Assembly: GCF_002159495.1 (NCBI RefSeq)
Contig: NZ_NFIT01000002.1
Span: 1 to 64,000 of the forward strand
Direction: 5' to 3'
DNA length: 64,000 nt
Source: Olsenella sp. An293
Lineage (GTDB): Bacteria; Actinomycetota; Coriobacteriia; Coriobacteriales; Atopobiaceae
In this document: positions 26,166 through 35,093 of the stretch, in pieces
Position numbering within the stretch: position 1 is the stretch's first letter
Layout: each line of letters opens with the position of its first letter
Position numbers and translations under genes: made by a program
The notes under the pieces: model-generated
The model's database searches: none
What the model was told of the DNA's origin: nothing
The model's input: only the letters and a program-made list of their open reading frames with translations

Positions 26166-27170
26166 TTACTTTCTGGCCTTGTCGAACTCCTCCTTGAAGG
26201 AGCCGAACATCTTGCCAAAGCCGCTGAGCTGCCTGCCGGCGGCACGAGCGACCTTGTCGCCGGTTGAGGCCGGCTTCTTCTTGGGGGCGGGCTTTGCCTT
26301 CGGCGTCGCGGACGGCGCCGGGGCGTAGGTCTTGGGCTGCGCCTTCTTGGGGGCGTTCGCCGGGTCCGCGCCCTTCTCGGCGATCCTTGCGACGGGCTTC
26401 TCGACGCGAACGTCGGCGGCGGGCACCTGCGGCACGGCGGGCGGCTCGTCCTCGGGCGTCGCGGCGTCGGAGATGGCGCGCTTGGCCTTTCCCAGCACCT
26501 TGCCCAGGGCGAACGAGCCCTTGTCGACGGCTTCCCCGGCCGCAGCGCCGACCTTCTTGCCCACCTCGGCGCCCTTGGCCTTGGCGCGGGCGTAGCCCTC
26601 GCCCGCAGCGCCCGCGAGGCCGCCGTCGAGCTCGACGGGGCGCTCGCCCGGGTCGACGACCATGAAGCCGCCGGAATAGCCGCGGACCATGTCGGGCGTG
26701 ATGACAAACGAGCCGATAAGAGCCCGCGCGAGGCTGCCGTCGGTGGTGAGGAACTGGCGGACGGCGCCGCTCTTCTCGTCAAACTCGGCGTCCGAGACGT
26801 AGCCGAGGGACTTGCCCTCCACGGTCCGGGCGTCCATGCCGGACCAGATGATGCAGGCGTCCCAGTTGAGCCCCAGGCGGCGCTGGGCGGCGACGTCCAT
26901 GCCGTCCTCGGGGCGCGTCACGAGGAGGTCCCTCCCGGCCGTAAGGCGGTATGCGTCAAGCGCGAGGAAGCAGTCCTCGCGCTTGATCATGCCAACGGCG
27001 TCGGGGCGCTTGACCATGAGGCCAACGACCCGCTTGCCGTCGGGCGAGAAGACCGCGTTGTGGACCTTGCCGAGCTTCTGGTACTTGTCGGTGACGGTGC
27101 CGTCCTTGGCGGTCTTGGTCTTCTTGTGGATGAGGACGCGCAGGCCGGTGAGCTCGCTGACCTTGGTCAC
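26166..27170 (-). CDS. PRC-barrel domain protein with basic Ala/Pro/Lys tail
   Basis: A 334-residue protein. Two PRC-barrel-like halves span about residues 1-175 (GKVHNAVFSPDGKRVVGLMVK and SLGYVSDAEFDEKSGAV). A Gly/Ala/Lys-rich segment and a Pro/Lys-rich tail (KPKAKPAPKKKP) follow. PRC barrels are adaptor domains found with ribosome maturation, photosynthetic and transport proteins. It lies 3 nt from the YtxH-like gene on the same strand and is probably co-transcribed with it. The exact role is unknown. Confidence 0.75.
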   Translation of the reverse strand: MTKVSELTGLRVLIHKKTKTAKDGTVTDKYQKLGKVHNAVFSPDGKRVVGLMVKRPDAVGMIKREDCFLALDAYRLTAGRDLLVTRPEDGMDVAAQRRLGLNWDACIIWSGMDARTVEGKSLGYVSDAEFDEKSGAVRQFLTTDGSLARALIGSFVITPDMVRGYSGGFMVVDPGERPVELDGGLAGAAGEGYARAKAKGAEVGKKVGAAAGEAVDKGSFALGKVLGKAKRAISDAATPEDEPPAVPQVPAADVRVEKPVARIAEKGADPANAPKKAQPKTYAPAPSATPKAKPAPKKKPASTGDKVARAAGRQLSGFGKMFGSFKEEFDKARK

Positions 27171-27173
27171 GCG

Positions 27174-27623
27174 CTACGCCTCGGGGGTCTCGTCGTCGGC
27201 GTCGACGACCTCGACGTGCACGGCGTCGGCGGGCTTCTCGTCGGCGACGGGCATGTCGGTCATGGCGGAGACGCGATCGGCCACGGAGCTCACGGCGTCC
27301 TGGACCTGGGAGGAGGCACCGGCGACGGCCTCGGAGAGGGAGTCGCGGAGCTGGTCCATGCGCTCGCGGGCGAGGTCGACCTTGGCGCGAAGCTCGTCGG
27401 TCTTGGCGTCGACCACGGGGCGCACGCCGCTGAACTTGTCGGAGACGACGCCGGCGCCGCGCTCATAGGTGTCGACGGCGCTGTCCCACGCGTCGTTCAT
27501 GGCGTCGGCCGCCATGGCGCGGCTCTCGGCGCCGGAGCGAGGGGCGAGCATGACGCCCGCGACGACGCCAGCCGCAGCGCCGACGATGCTGCCAAAGATG
27601 AAGCCGACCGTCTTCTTGTTCAT
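27174..27623 (-). CDS. YtxH-like small envelope protein
   Basis: A 149-residue protein. The N-terminal glycine-rich TM segment (residues 5-27, VGFIFGSIVGAAAGVVAGV) leads into LAPRSGAESR, the YtxH signature. A long helical region with spectrin-like heptads and an acidic tail follows. YtxH proteins are general-stress-associated in Bacillus. It pairs with the PRC-barrel gene downstream. The ribosome site is GGAGGATCCC. Confidence 0.8.
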   Translation of the reverse strand: MNKKTVGFIFGSIVGAAAGVVAGVMLAPRSGAESRAMAADAMNDAWDSAVDTYERGAGVVSDKFSGVRPVVDAKTDELRAKVDLARERMDQLRDSLSEAVAGASSQVQDAVSSVADRVSAMTDMPVADEKPADAVHVEVVDADDETPEA

Positions 27624-27682
27624 GGGATCCTCCTGTCAGTGCTGGCTACTGGGGGCGCGGGAGTGCGCCGGGTGGGCGGGTG

Positions 27683-28372
27683 TTAGCGAACAAGGTGGGG
27701 GCGCGGGACGTCGCCGAGATCCCAGGCGTCCGCGGGGCCGGGTTCGGGGTCCTTCTCGTCCTCGGGGGCGTCCTCGGGCTCGGGGGTGAGGTCCTCCGTC
27801 TCAGGCTCGTCGGCAAAGTCATCCACGAGCTCGGGCTCTGCCTCGGGTGCCGGCGCGGCCATGGGCTCGGGCTCGGGCTCGGAAGCGAGCTCCGGCTCCT
27901 CGGCCCCGAGGCTCTCCACCAGGGAGACGAGCCCGTCGACGATGGCGTCCACGTCGGGACGCGGGTCGCTGCCGCCGGAGTAGGCCCACTGGAGGACCCA
28001 GACCGCGCTCGACAGCGCGCCGGCAACCAGGACGTCATCCGGGCAGGCGAGGGTAATCTGGTAGAGGCCGTCGCCGAGGCCCGTTGTCAGGCCGGAGGAG
28101 ACGTCTCCCGCCACGTCGGTGCGGGCGAGCAGCTCGACGGTCACGTGCTCGAGCAGGTGAGCGAGCTCGGTGTCCTCTACGACCTCGCCAAAGCTGGACG
28201 AGGAGTCGCCCAGGCAGAGGTGGTCGGCGAGCCCCGGCATGAGGTCGAGCACGAGCTCGGTGCCCTTGGGGTCCTCGCTGGTCATGAGCGGCGCGCTCGG
28301 CGCGAGCTCCACGATGGCCTCGAGGTTCCTCGGGCCGACGATCACCTTCTTGATCTCGAAAAGCTGAGCCAT
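27683..28372 (-). CDS. Protein resembling the cyanophycin synthetase N-terminal domain
   Basis: A 229-residue protein. The middle part contains LMPGLADH and LAHLLEHVTVELLARTDVAG. This resembles the LPG.V.H and LGHVVEHIALELQ boxes of the CphA N-terminal domain. No ATP-grasp or Mur-ligase domain follows. The C-terminus instead becomes a Glu/Pro/Asp-rich low-complexity tail from about residue 155. This is a stand-alone CphA-N-like module of unknown role. The start at ATG 28372 follows a GAGGGGGAG ribosome site. An in-frame upstream ATG near 28432 is less likely. Confidence 0.6.
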   Translation of the reverse strand: MAQLFEIKKVIVGPRNLEAIVELAPSAPLMTSEDPKGTELVLDLMPGLADHLCLGDSSSSFGEVVEDTELAHLLEHVTVELLARTDVAGDVSSGLTTGLGDGLYQITLACPDDVLVAGALSSAVWVLQWAYSGGSDPRPDVDAIVDGLVSLVESLGAEEPELASEPEPEPMAAPAPEAEPELVDDFADEPETEDLTPEPEDAPEDEKDPEPGPADAWDLGDVPRPHLVR

Positions 28373-28457
28373 CGCCCGGCTCCCCCTCGTGTCAGGCCCA
28401 CCGGGAGCGGCGGGCGGCGTACCTTTGACCATTGTAATGAATGTCGCGGGGTCCGGC

Positions 28458-29804
28458 CTACTCCTTCTCGGAGTCGGCCGGCTTATCCCCGTCAGCGTCA
28501 GTCTCGGCATCCTCGGCGGCGGGCTCGGGCGCCACGACGCGGAGCATGGAGAGGCGACGGCCGCGCATCGACTGGACGCGGAACTGGAAGCCGTCCTTCT
28601 CGATGATGTCGCCGGGGTGAGGGACCTTGTCGGCGAGCTCGAGCACGAAGCCGGCGACGGTCTCGTACTCCTCGCTGTCCTCGATGGGCCAGCCGAGCTC
28701 GATGGCGTCGTCGATGGAGAAGCGGCCGTCGACGAGCCACTCGCGGTCGGAGAGCTTGGTGAGGTACTTGTTGTCGGGGTCGAACTCGTCCTCGATCTCG
28801 CCCACGACCTCCTCGACGATGTCCTCGATGGTGATGATGCCCGCCGTGCCGCCGTACTCGTCGACGACGATGACCATCTGATCGTGGCTGGACTGCATCT
28901 CGGAGAGCAGCGGGATAATGTCCTTGGTGTCAGGGACAAAGTCGGCGGAGCGCACGTGGCCGGCAACGGGGTCGGAGGCGCGGCCCTCGTCCAGGATCGG
29001 GCTGATGATGTCCTTGATGTGGGCGATGCCCACGATGCGGTCGACGGACTCGTGGAAGATCGGGATGCGGGAGTAGCCGGTGCGGCGCATGACGGCGAGG
29101 ACCTCGGTGAGCGTGGAGGTGTCCTCCATGGCCGTCATGTCGACGCGCGGGACCATGACCTCGCGGGCGATGGTGTCGCCCATGTCGATGACCTCGTGGA
29201 TCATCGACTTCTCCTGGTCGGTGAGCTCGTCGGCGTCCGTCACCATATACTTAATCTCCTCTTCGGAGAAGCTGTCACGCTCGTCGGCGGAGGCGACGCC
29301 CAGAAGGGCGGAGAGACCGGCGGCAGACTTGGAGGTCAGCCAGACGAAGGGTCGGGCCACGTGCATGAACGCACGGATGACGCCCGAGACGGACTTTGCC
29401 ACGCCCTCGGAATCAGCGAGCGCGATGCGCTTGGGGACGAGCTCGCCCACCACGATGGAGAGGTAGGACACGAGGAGCGTGATGATGACGGGGGCGAGGG
29501 CGTCGGAGATGCCGTCGGGCACGCCGAAGCTCTCGAACCACATGCCGAGCGGGTCGGAAAGGCTCGTGGAGGCAAACGCCGCGGAGGCAAAGCCGACGAG
29601 CGTAATGGCTACCTGGATGGTTGCGAGGAACTGGCCGGAGTCAGCGGAGAGGGCCAGGGCCGCCTTTGCCCTCCTGTCACCCTCCTCTGCCTCGGGTTCT
29701 AGAATTGCCCGCTTGGCGGAGACGACGGCCAGCTCTGAGGCTGAGAAATAACCGTTTGCGAGCGTGAGCAGAAACGTGACAACGATGCTAATGGCTACGT
29801 CCAT
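28458..29804 (-). CDS. CNNM/CorC-type membrane protein (hemolysin family, Mg2+/Co2+ efflux)
   Basis: A 448-residue protein. The CNNM (DUF21) transmembrane domain spans about residues 1-185. A CBS pair spans about 200-335 (REVMVPRVDMTAM ... DQMVIVVDEYGGTAGIITIED), and a CorC_HlyC domain spans about 345-425. The acidic tail is typical. Known biology: CorC and CNNM proteins export Mg2+. The window therefore carries both an import-type Mg2+ operon and this probable exporter. It lies 85 nt upstream of the CphA-N-like gene. Confidence 0.9.
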   Translation of the reverse strand: MDVAISIVVTFLLTLANGYFSASELAVVSAKRAILEPEAEEGDRRAKAALALSADSGQFLATIQVAITLVGFASAAFASTSLSDPLGMWFESFGVPDGISDALAPVIITLLVSYLSIVVGELVPKRIALADSEGVAKSVSGVIRAFMHVARPFVWLTSKSAAGLSALLGVASADERDSFSEEEIKYMVTDADELTDQEKSMIHEVIDMGDTIAREVMVPRVDMTAMEDTSTLTEVLAVMRRTGYSRIPIFHESVDRIVGIAHIKDIISPILDEGRASDPVAGHVRSADFVPDTKDIIPLLSEMQSSHDQMVIVVDEYGGTAGIITIEDIVEEVVGEIEDEFDPDNKYLTKLSDREWLVDGRFSIDDAIELGWPIEDSEEYETVAGFVLELADKVPHPGDIIEKDGFQFRVQSMRGRRLSMLRVVAPEPAAEDAETDADGDKPADSEKE

Positions 29805-29941
29805 GCGCCTGTGCGCAACCTCCTCGGTCGGGGATCAGATGCGTGCCGCGGGCCGGGACGATGGGGCCCTCGACACAATGGATTGATTTTATCAGGTCGA
29901 ACGCGCATACACCACAACGTTGTCCCCCAGGTTGTCGCAAG

Positions 29942-30177
29942 GCTGCAAAACGCCCCTTCAATCCATATTCCGATGGGTCGCGGGACAAAAGTCGCCTTCG
30001 ATCCATGGCTTTTGAGGGGTCACGCGCCCCTCGGCGGCGCCCGCTCGAACGATCATCTGGGAAAACGCTGGCGGCGGCGCCCGCAAGACCCCGCGCGCGG
30101 CCATTTTTCCATGGATCGAAGGCGGGTTTTGTTCCGCGTCGCGCCTCAATATGGATTGAGCGCCACTTTTGCGCTCA
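29942..30177. repeat. Composite inverted-repeat element (about 232-bp type), copy 1
   Basis: The left part (29942-30008) and right part (30109-30177) form two nested inverted repeats built from the half-site CTTCRATCCAT. The outer pair carries GCAAAA ... ATCCATATT and its complement. The inner pair carries GCCTTCGATCCATG and CATGGATCGAAGGC. The middle of about 100 nt is unique to this copy. The right end reaches the stop codon of the gene at 30175-31179. The rest of the gap 29805-29941 holds the promoter side of the CNNM gene and nothing else recognisable. Confidence 0.8.
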
Positions 30178-31179
30178 CGAGCCGAGTGCTCCGCCGCTGA
30201 GCTCCTTGAGGGCCGCCTCCTGCGACTCCGTTCCGAACAGCCGCTCCCGCAGGTCCCTTCTGCTTTGCGCCATGCGGGCGCTCGGGGGCCGCCGGCTCAG
30301 GCCCAGGCTCCGCTCCAAGTCGCTCACGAAGTGGTCGAGCAGGGCATTGCTCCTCAGGATTCCGTTGGTGAGCGTCAGACAGTCCATACCCTCATCCTGG
30401 TATATGCGCCGCTTTGCCTCGTCTCGGGCCCGCGCCGCGGGAGACAGGTGCTCCTGAGTGCTGTCGTATTCCACCACGGTCCCGTTTTCCCAGGAAAAGT
30501 CTGGGACGATAGTCTTCTGCCCAAAGGCCTCGGCAAGCCGATCGGGCAGGTCAATGCGCTTGTTCATGGCAAAGCCCACGAGCCCTGCGCCACCACGCGC
30601 GCGGCTCTGGAGGAAGAAGATCGCCACGCTCGTTTCCCTCGGCGAGTTCGAGCGCTCGACGGCGAGCGCAAGGGCCGACAGGGCCCGGACCGCCCCTCGG
30701 ACGCGCAGGGCCCGGGCGGCCTTTGCGTAGCCCTGAAGGTCGGCGAGGCTCGCGAGCGGCTCGACGTCGCCCGCGCTCCCCTCGTTTGACCAGGGGGTGA
30801 GCGCGTAGGCCCCCGCCATCTCGCAGGCAAGCTCGGCGAGCTCGATGGTGTCCCAGCTCGAGGCGAGCTGGCAGAAGACCACGGGCATCCTGCACACGGA
30901 GATGTCGTCACCCAGGCCAACTAGATGCTCGTCGGTCAGCGGGCCTCGCCAGACGTGATCTTCGACGCGTGCCGCTCCGTGCCGCCCCTCCCGCCCCCTC
31001 AAGACAACCTTGAGGGGCGCCTCGCTGTCACACAGGTCAAGCGCGAGGCCTGCCCGCTCCGAGACGGAGAGCGCCCGCGCTCCGTAGGTCTTTCCGGCGG
31101 GCTCCGCCACGCTGCGTCCCTCGTGCGCGACCCTTATATTTCTCCAATAGTTGAGCGCTGACTCATATCCTACTATCAA
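30175..31179 (-). CDS. Unknown protein with nuclease-like (PD-(D/E)XK/Vsr-like) C-terminal pattern
   Basis: A 334-residue protein with a TTG start at 31179 behind a strong AGGAGG site. It starts IVGYESALNYWR. The C-terminal third (IVPDFSWENGTVVEYDSTQE, then HLSP...RDEAKRR and CLTLTNGIL) is arranged like DUF559/Vsr-type nuclease folds: PD, then ExD, then an Arg-rich helix, then a final strand. The usual ExK lysine is not obvious. The upstream 120 nt are AT-rich for this genome, and the 3' end touches a composite repeat, so acquisition is possible. No confident family. Confidence 0.6.
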   Translation of the reverse strand: MIVGYESALNYWRNIRVAHEGRSVAEPAGKTYGARALSVSERAGLALDLCDSEAPLKVVLRGREGRHGAARVEDHVWRGPLTDEHLVGLGDDISVCRMPVVFCQLASSWDTIELAELACEMAGAYALTPWSNEGSAGDVEPLASLADLQGYAKAARALRVRGAVRALSALALAVERSNSPRETSVAIFFLQSRARGGAGLVGFAMNKRIDLPDRLAEAFGQKTIVPDFSWENGTVVEYDSTQEHLSPAARARDEAKRRIYQDEGMDCLTLTNGILRSNALLDHFVSDLERSLGLSRRPPSARMAQSRRDLRERLFGTESQEAALKELSGGALGS

Positions 31180-31309
31180 CTTAACCTCCTAGCTTTGTAA
31201 CACAACTCTAGCGTTAAGTATGCCAGGAGATCTGATTTTGTAAAAGCTATTTATCTTGTCCTTTATTTTTCTACATTTGTCGAAACCTTGTTCATGCTTT
31301 GAGCGAATG

Positions 31310-31342
31310 TAGAAAAGGCCGCCCGAGCATGCCCGGACGGCC
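31310..31342 (-). terminator. Rho-independent terminator of the flavodiiron gene
   Basis: On the minus strand GGCCGTCCGGGC pairs with GCTCGGGCGGCC and is followed by TTTTCT. It lies 25 nt after the flavodiiron stop codon. Confidence 0.8.
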
Positions 31343-31367
31343 TCTTCTCGCGTATGTCGCGCCTTGG

Positions 31368-32555
31368 TTAGCCCACGAGCTTAGCCACGAGGTCGCGTGC
31401 CTCGGTGAGCTGCTCCTCGCTCGGGATCCAGTTCACGGCGAAGGTCTTCTCAGGGAGCTGGAAGCCGGCAGCCTCGAGCTCCTTGCCCACGTTGTTGGGG
31501 CCAAGCGGCGCCCAGCCGTAAGAGCCAAAGGCCAGGCCCACGCGGTTGTCGTTCTTGGGCGAGAGGCCCTTCATGTAGGTGAGGAAGCTCGCCACGGTGG
31601 GTAGCATCTGGCTGTTGAGGGTCGGCGAGCCCACGCAGACGTACTTGCAGTCGAGGAAGACGTCCATGACGTTGGAGATGTGGTTCTCCTTGAGGTCCAT
31701 CAGCTGCGCGGGCACGCCGGCGGCCAGGAACCCGTCAACGAGAGCGCGGGCGATCTTCTCGGTGGAGTGCCACATCGAGTCGTAGACCACCACGGCACGC
31801 TCCTTGACGGCGCCGGAGACGAAGTCCTCCTCGTAGGCGCGCAGGATGTCCTCGACGTGGCTGCGCCAGATCACGCCGTGCGCCGGGCAGATCATGTCGA
31901 GCGCGTCCGGCCCGAGGGAGCGCACGGCCTTCACGGCAGCCGTGGCCTGGGCGCGGTAGGGCTGAACGATGTTGGCGTAGTACTTGCGCGCCTGGTGCAT
32001 GATCTCGCAGAGGTCGTTCTCGTCGTCAAAGCGTGCGGAACTGGCAAAGTGCTGGCCAAAGGCGTCATTGGAGAAGAGGATCTTGTCGTAGGCGTCGTAG
32101 GTCACCATGTTGTCCGGCCAGTGGACCATCGGGGTCTGGACAAAGGTCAGGGTGCGCTTGCCGATGCACAGGGTGTCGCCGGTCTTGACGCCGTGATAGC
32201 CCAGGTCGCCGTAATGGGCGGTCATGTTCTTGACGCCCTGCGGGGCGGAGCAGTAGATCTCGGCGCCGGGGGCGAGCTCGTGGATCATGGGCGTGGAGCC
32301 GGAGTGGTCCATCTCCACGTGGTTGGCAACGAGGACGTCGATCTTGGACGGGTCGATCACCGAAGAGATGCGCTGGAGCAGCTCGTCTTTGAAGGTGACC
32401 TTGGCGGTGTCGATGAGGGTGACCTTCTCGTCGAGGATGAGGTAGGCGTTGTAGGTGATGCCCGCCTCGGTGGTGTAGCCGTGGAACTCGCGCGCGTTCC
32501 AGTCGAGCGCGCCGACCCAGTAGACGTCGGGCTTGATCTGAACTGCGGAAAGCAT
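31368..32555 (-). CDS. fprA: FprA-type flavodiiron protein
   Basis: A 395-residue A-type flavoprotein. The metallo-beta-lactamase-like diiron domain has the ligand motif NHVEMDHSG near residue 79. The C-terminal flavodoxin domain starts near residue 250 (AVVVYDSMWHSTEKIARAL). It reduces O2 to water or NO to N2O, protecting anaerobes. No rubredoxin domain is fused and no rubredoxin gene lies next to it. It is a single-gene unit with a clear terminator. The ribosome site is CAGGAGG. Confidence 0.95.
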   Translation of the reverse strand: MLSAVQIKPDVYWVGALDWNAREFHGYTTEAGITYNAYLILDEKVTLIDTAKVTFKDELLQRISSVIDPSKIDVLVANHVEMDHSGSTPMIHELAPGAEIYCSAPQGVKNMTAHYGDLGYHGVKTGDTLCIGKRTLTFVQTPMVHWPDNMVTYDAYDKILFSNDAFGQHFASSARFDDENDLCEIMHQARKYYANIVQPYRAQATAAVKAVRSLGPDALDMICPAHGVIWRSHVEDILRAYEEDFVSGAVKERAVVVYDSMWHSTEKIARALVDGFLAAGVPAQLMDLKENHISNVMDVFLDCKYVCVGSPTLNSQMLPTVASFLTYMKGLSPKNDNRVGLAFGSYGWAPLGPNNVGKELEAAGFQLPEKTFAVNWIPSEEQLTEARDLVAKLVG

Positions 32556-32664
32556 GGGACCTCCTGTGGGATGACGGCCTTATTTGTTAGCCGGCTAGAG
32601 GCATTTTACCCAACTGCGGGCGGCCGGACCCCGAGGACCGACCGCCCGCGTGGGGGCTCTGTTA

Positions 32665-32685
32665 TTTGGGGACTGTCCCCAATTT
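32665..32685. repeat. GGGGACTGTCCCC repeat, single half-element
   Basis: A perfect short palindrome, TTGGGGAC-T-GTCCCCAA type, just downstream of the EF-G2 stop codon. The two other copies in the window are paired, so this looks like a half element or a decayed copy. Confidence 0.6.
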
Positions 32686-32690
32686 GCAGA

Positions 32691-34766
32691 CTACTTCTCG
32701 CCGGCGGCGCGGCGGGCGGCGTACTCGGCCGCGAGCTTCTGCTGGATGTCGTGCGGGACCTGCTCGTAGCCGGAGACCTCGAGCTCAAACTCACCGGTGC
32801 CGCGGGAGAGCGAGCGCAGGCGGGTGGCGTAGTCGGTGACCTCGGCGTACGGGATGGTCGCGACGACGGTGGTCTCGCCGGCGGTGGCGCCGGTGCCGGC
32901 CTCCATGCCCTCGACGCGGCCGCGGGAGGCAGAGACGTCACCCATCACGGAGCCGGCGTAGCTCTCGGGCACGGTGATGCGCAGGTGCGCCATGGGCTCG
33001 AGCAGGACGGGCTCGGCCTGCTCGACGGCCTTCTGGAAGCCGATGCGCGCGGCGGTCTTGAACGCCATCTCGTTGGAGTCGACGGGGTGGTAGGAGCCCT
33101 CGTAGACGGCGACCTTGACGTCGATCATCGGGTAGCCGGCGAGCACGCCCTCGCGCATGGTCTCCTGGACGCCCTTGTCAATGGCCGGGATGAAGCCGCG
33201 CGGGATGTGGCCGCCCACGACCTCGTCGGCAAACTCGTAGCCGGCGCCCGGGTTGGGCTCGATGCGCAGCCAGCAGTCGCCGTACTGGCCGGCGCCGCCG
33301 GTCTGCTTCTTGTGGCGGCCCTGGGCGGAGGCGACGCGGCGGATGGTCTCGCGATACGGGATCTTGAGCGCCACGGTGTGGGCGGTGATGCCGGCGCGGT
33401 CCTCGAGGCGGTCGAGAAGGACGCTGACCTGCGCCTCGCCGATGGCGGAGATGACGGTCTGGCCGGTGTCCTCGTCGCGCTCGACCTTGAGGGTGGGGTC
33501 GGCGTCCGCGCTCTTCTCGAGGAAGGCGTAGAGCTTGCCCTCGGTGCCGCGGGAGTCGGGCTCGATGGCGATGCGATAGAGCGAGTTGGGGAAGCGGAAC
33601 TCGGCGGCCTCGACCTTGCCCGTGACGGACAGGGTGTCGCCGGTCATGGCCTCGAGCTTGGGAACCACGACGATGTCGCCAGCGGCTGCGGACTGGACGT
33701 CGGTGGTCTCCTTGCCGCACATCTGGTAGAGGTGGCCGAGACGCTCGGTCTTGCGGGTGCGGGCGTTGGTGAGCTCGATGCCCGGCGTGATGGTGCCGGC
33801 GAGGACCTTGAGGAAGGAGAGGCGGCCGTTCTGCGGGTCGTTGAGGGACTTGAAGGCAAAGACCACGGGTCGCTCGTCATCCTCGGAGATGTCGAGCTGC
33901 TCGCCGTTGACCAGCGGGATGCGGCCAAAGTCGGCCATCGTGGGGAACCAGGCCACGGCGGCGTCCATGAAGGAGATGACGCCCTCCTCGCGCACGCAGC
34001 TGCCGGAGAAGACCGGGACAAAGACGCGCTCACGGATGGCCTTGGCGAGCAGGCCCTCGAGCTCGTCCTGGGTGACCTCCTCGCCCTCGAGGTACTTCAT
34101 CATGACCTCGTCGTCCGCCTCGACGACGAGCTCGGTGAGCTGGGCGCGGGCGGCCTCGGCGGCGTCGACGAACTCGGCGGGGACGTCCTCGACCACGGGC
34201 TTGCCGTTCTCGAGGTGGCGCGCCTTCATGTGGACGACGTCGATGATGCCCTGGAAGGCCTCGCCGGAGCCCATGGGGATGGTGACGGCGCCGAGGTTGG
34301 TGCCAAAGCGCTCCTGGAGCGCGGCGAAGGCGACGTCAAAGTCGGCGTCGGGGCGGTCGAGGCGGTTGATGAACAGCGCGCGCGCGAGGCTGAGCTCCTC
34401 GGCGGCGTACCACAGGCGGGTGGTGATGGTGCCCGGGCCCGAGGCCGCGTCCACGACAAAGACGGCGGTCTCGCAGGCGCTCATGGCCGCGTAGGCGTCG
34501 CCGACGAAGTCGGGGTAGCAGGGGGCGTCGAGCACGTTCAGGCGGGTGCCCTCCCAGACGATCGGGGCGATGGCGGTGGAGATGGAGAAGCCGCGCTCGC
34601 CCTCCTCGCCGTCGTAGTCGAGCGTGGGCTTGGTGCCGGCGTGACCGCCCAGACGGGTGGTGCGGCCCGTCAGGTGGAGCATGGCCTCGGCCAGCATGGT
34701 CTTGCCCACGCCGCCTTGGCCCACAAGGACCACGTTCTTGACCTTCTCGGTTCCCTTTGCAGCCAT
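32691..34766 (-). CDS. Elongation factor G-like protein (EF-G2)
   Basis: A 691-residue translation-factor-like GTPase with the full EF-G domain set. The P-loop is GQGGVGKT (residues 16-23), differing from the AHIDAGKTT of true EF-G. The G3 region reads D80-A-P-C-Y84, where canonical factors have DTPGH. The catalytic His is thus a Tyr. The guanine-specificity loop reads NRLDRPDAD. Domain IV (GGAGQYGDCWLRIEPNPG) and domain V are present. Such paralogs are common in Actinobacteria next to a true EF-G elsewhere. The function is not settled. Confidence 0.88.
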   Translation of the reverse strand: MAAKGTEKVKNVVLVGQGGVGKTMLAEAMLHLTGRTTRLGGHAGTKPTLDYDGEEGERGFSISTAIAPIVWEGTRLNVLDAPCYPDFVGDAYAAMSACETAVFVVDAASGPGTITTRLWYAAEELSLARALFINRLDRPDADFDVAFAALQERFGTNLGAVTIPMGSGEAFQGIIDVVHMKARHLENGKPVVEDVPAEFVDAAEAARAQLTELVVEADDEVMMKYLEGEEVTQDELEGLLAKAIRERVFVPVFSGSCVREEGVISFMDAAVAWFPTMADFGRIPLVNGEQLDISEDDERPVVFAFKSLNDPQNGRLSFLKVLAGTITPGIELTNARTRKTERLGHLYQMCGKETTDVQSAAAGDIVVVPKLEAMTGDTLSVTGKVEAAEFRFPNSLYRIAIEPDSRGTEGKLYAFLEKSADADPTLKVERDEDTGQTVISAIGEAQVSVLLDRLEDRAGITAHTVALKIPYRETIRRVASAQGRHKKQTGGAGQYGDCWLRIEPNPGAGYEFADEVVGGHIPRGFIPAIDKGVQETMREGVLAGYPMIDVKVAVYEGSYHPVDSNEMAFKTAARIGFQKAVEQAEPVLLEPMAHLRITVPESYAGSVMGDVSASRGRVEGMEAGTGATAGETTVVATIPYAEVTDYATRLRSLSRGTGEFELEVSGYEQVPHDIQQKLAAEYAARRAAGEK

Positions 34767-34898
34767 GATGCCTCCCTTGAACGGGGTGTATGCACGATGT
34801 GAATCACCTTACCCACGTTTGGGCGCGACGTTTCGCACATATCGGGCAGCGGGCGAGAAGAACGGTGGGGGCGCAACGTCTCCGTCCCGCCCCCACGG

Positions 34899-35081
34899 TC
34901 ACTTCTTGGGTTCGTCGCCCCCCTCGCCCTTCTTGGGAAGCCGGCCGGCGCGGCGCAGAGCGTCGCGCAAGATCCACTCGACTTGGCCGTTGGCGCTGCG
35001 CATCTCGTCGGCGGCCCAGCGCTCGACCGCCGCCCAGACCTCCGGGTCTATGCGGAGCGGATATTGCTTGCGCGCGGCCAC
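34899..35081 (-). CDS. Small Arc-type ribbon-helix-helix protein
   Basis: A 60-residue protein. It contains an N-terminal beta strand ([17 protein letters not shown]) and helices ending in [17 protein letters not shown], the Arc/MetJ-type DNA-binding fold. A lysine-rich tail follows. The GTG start lies 12 nt after the stop codon of the SPFH gene, so the two are co-transcribed. There is no toxin gene next to it. It could be an antitoxin-like or autoregulatory protein of the SPFH gene. Confidence 0.75.
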   Translation of the reverse strand: MAARKQYPLRIDPEVWAAVERWAADEMRSANGQVEWILRDALRRAGRLPKKGEGGDEPKK

Positions 35082-35093
35082 GACGTCGGCGCC

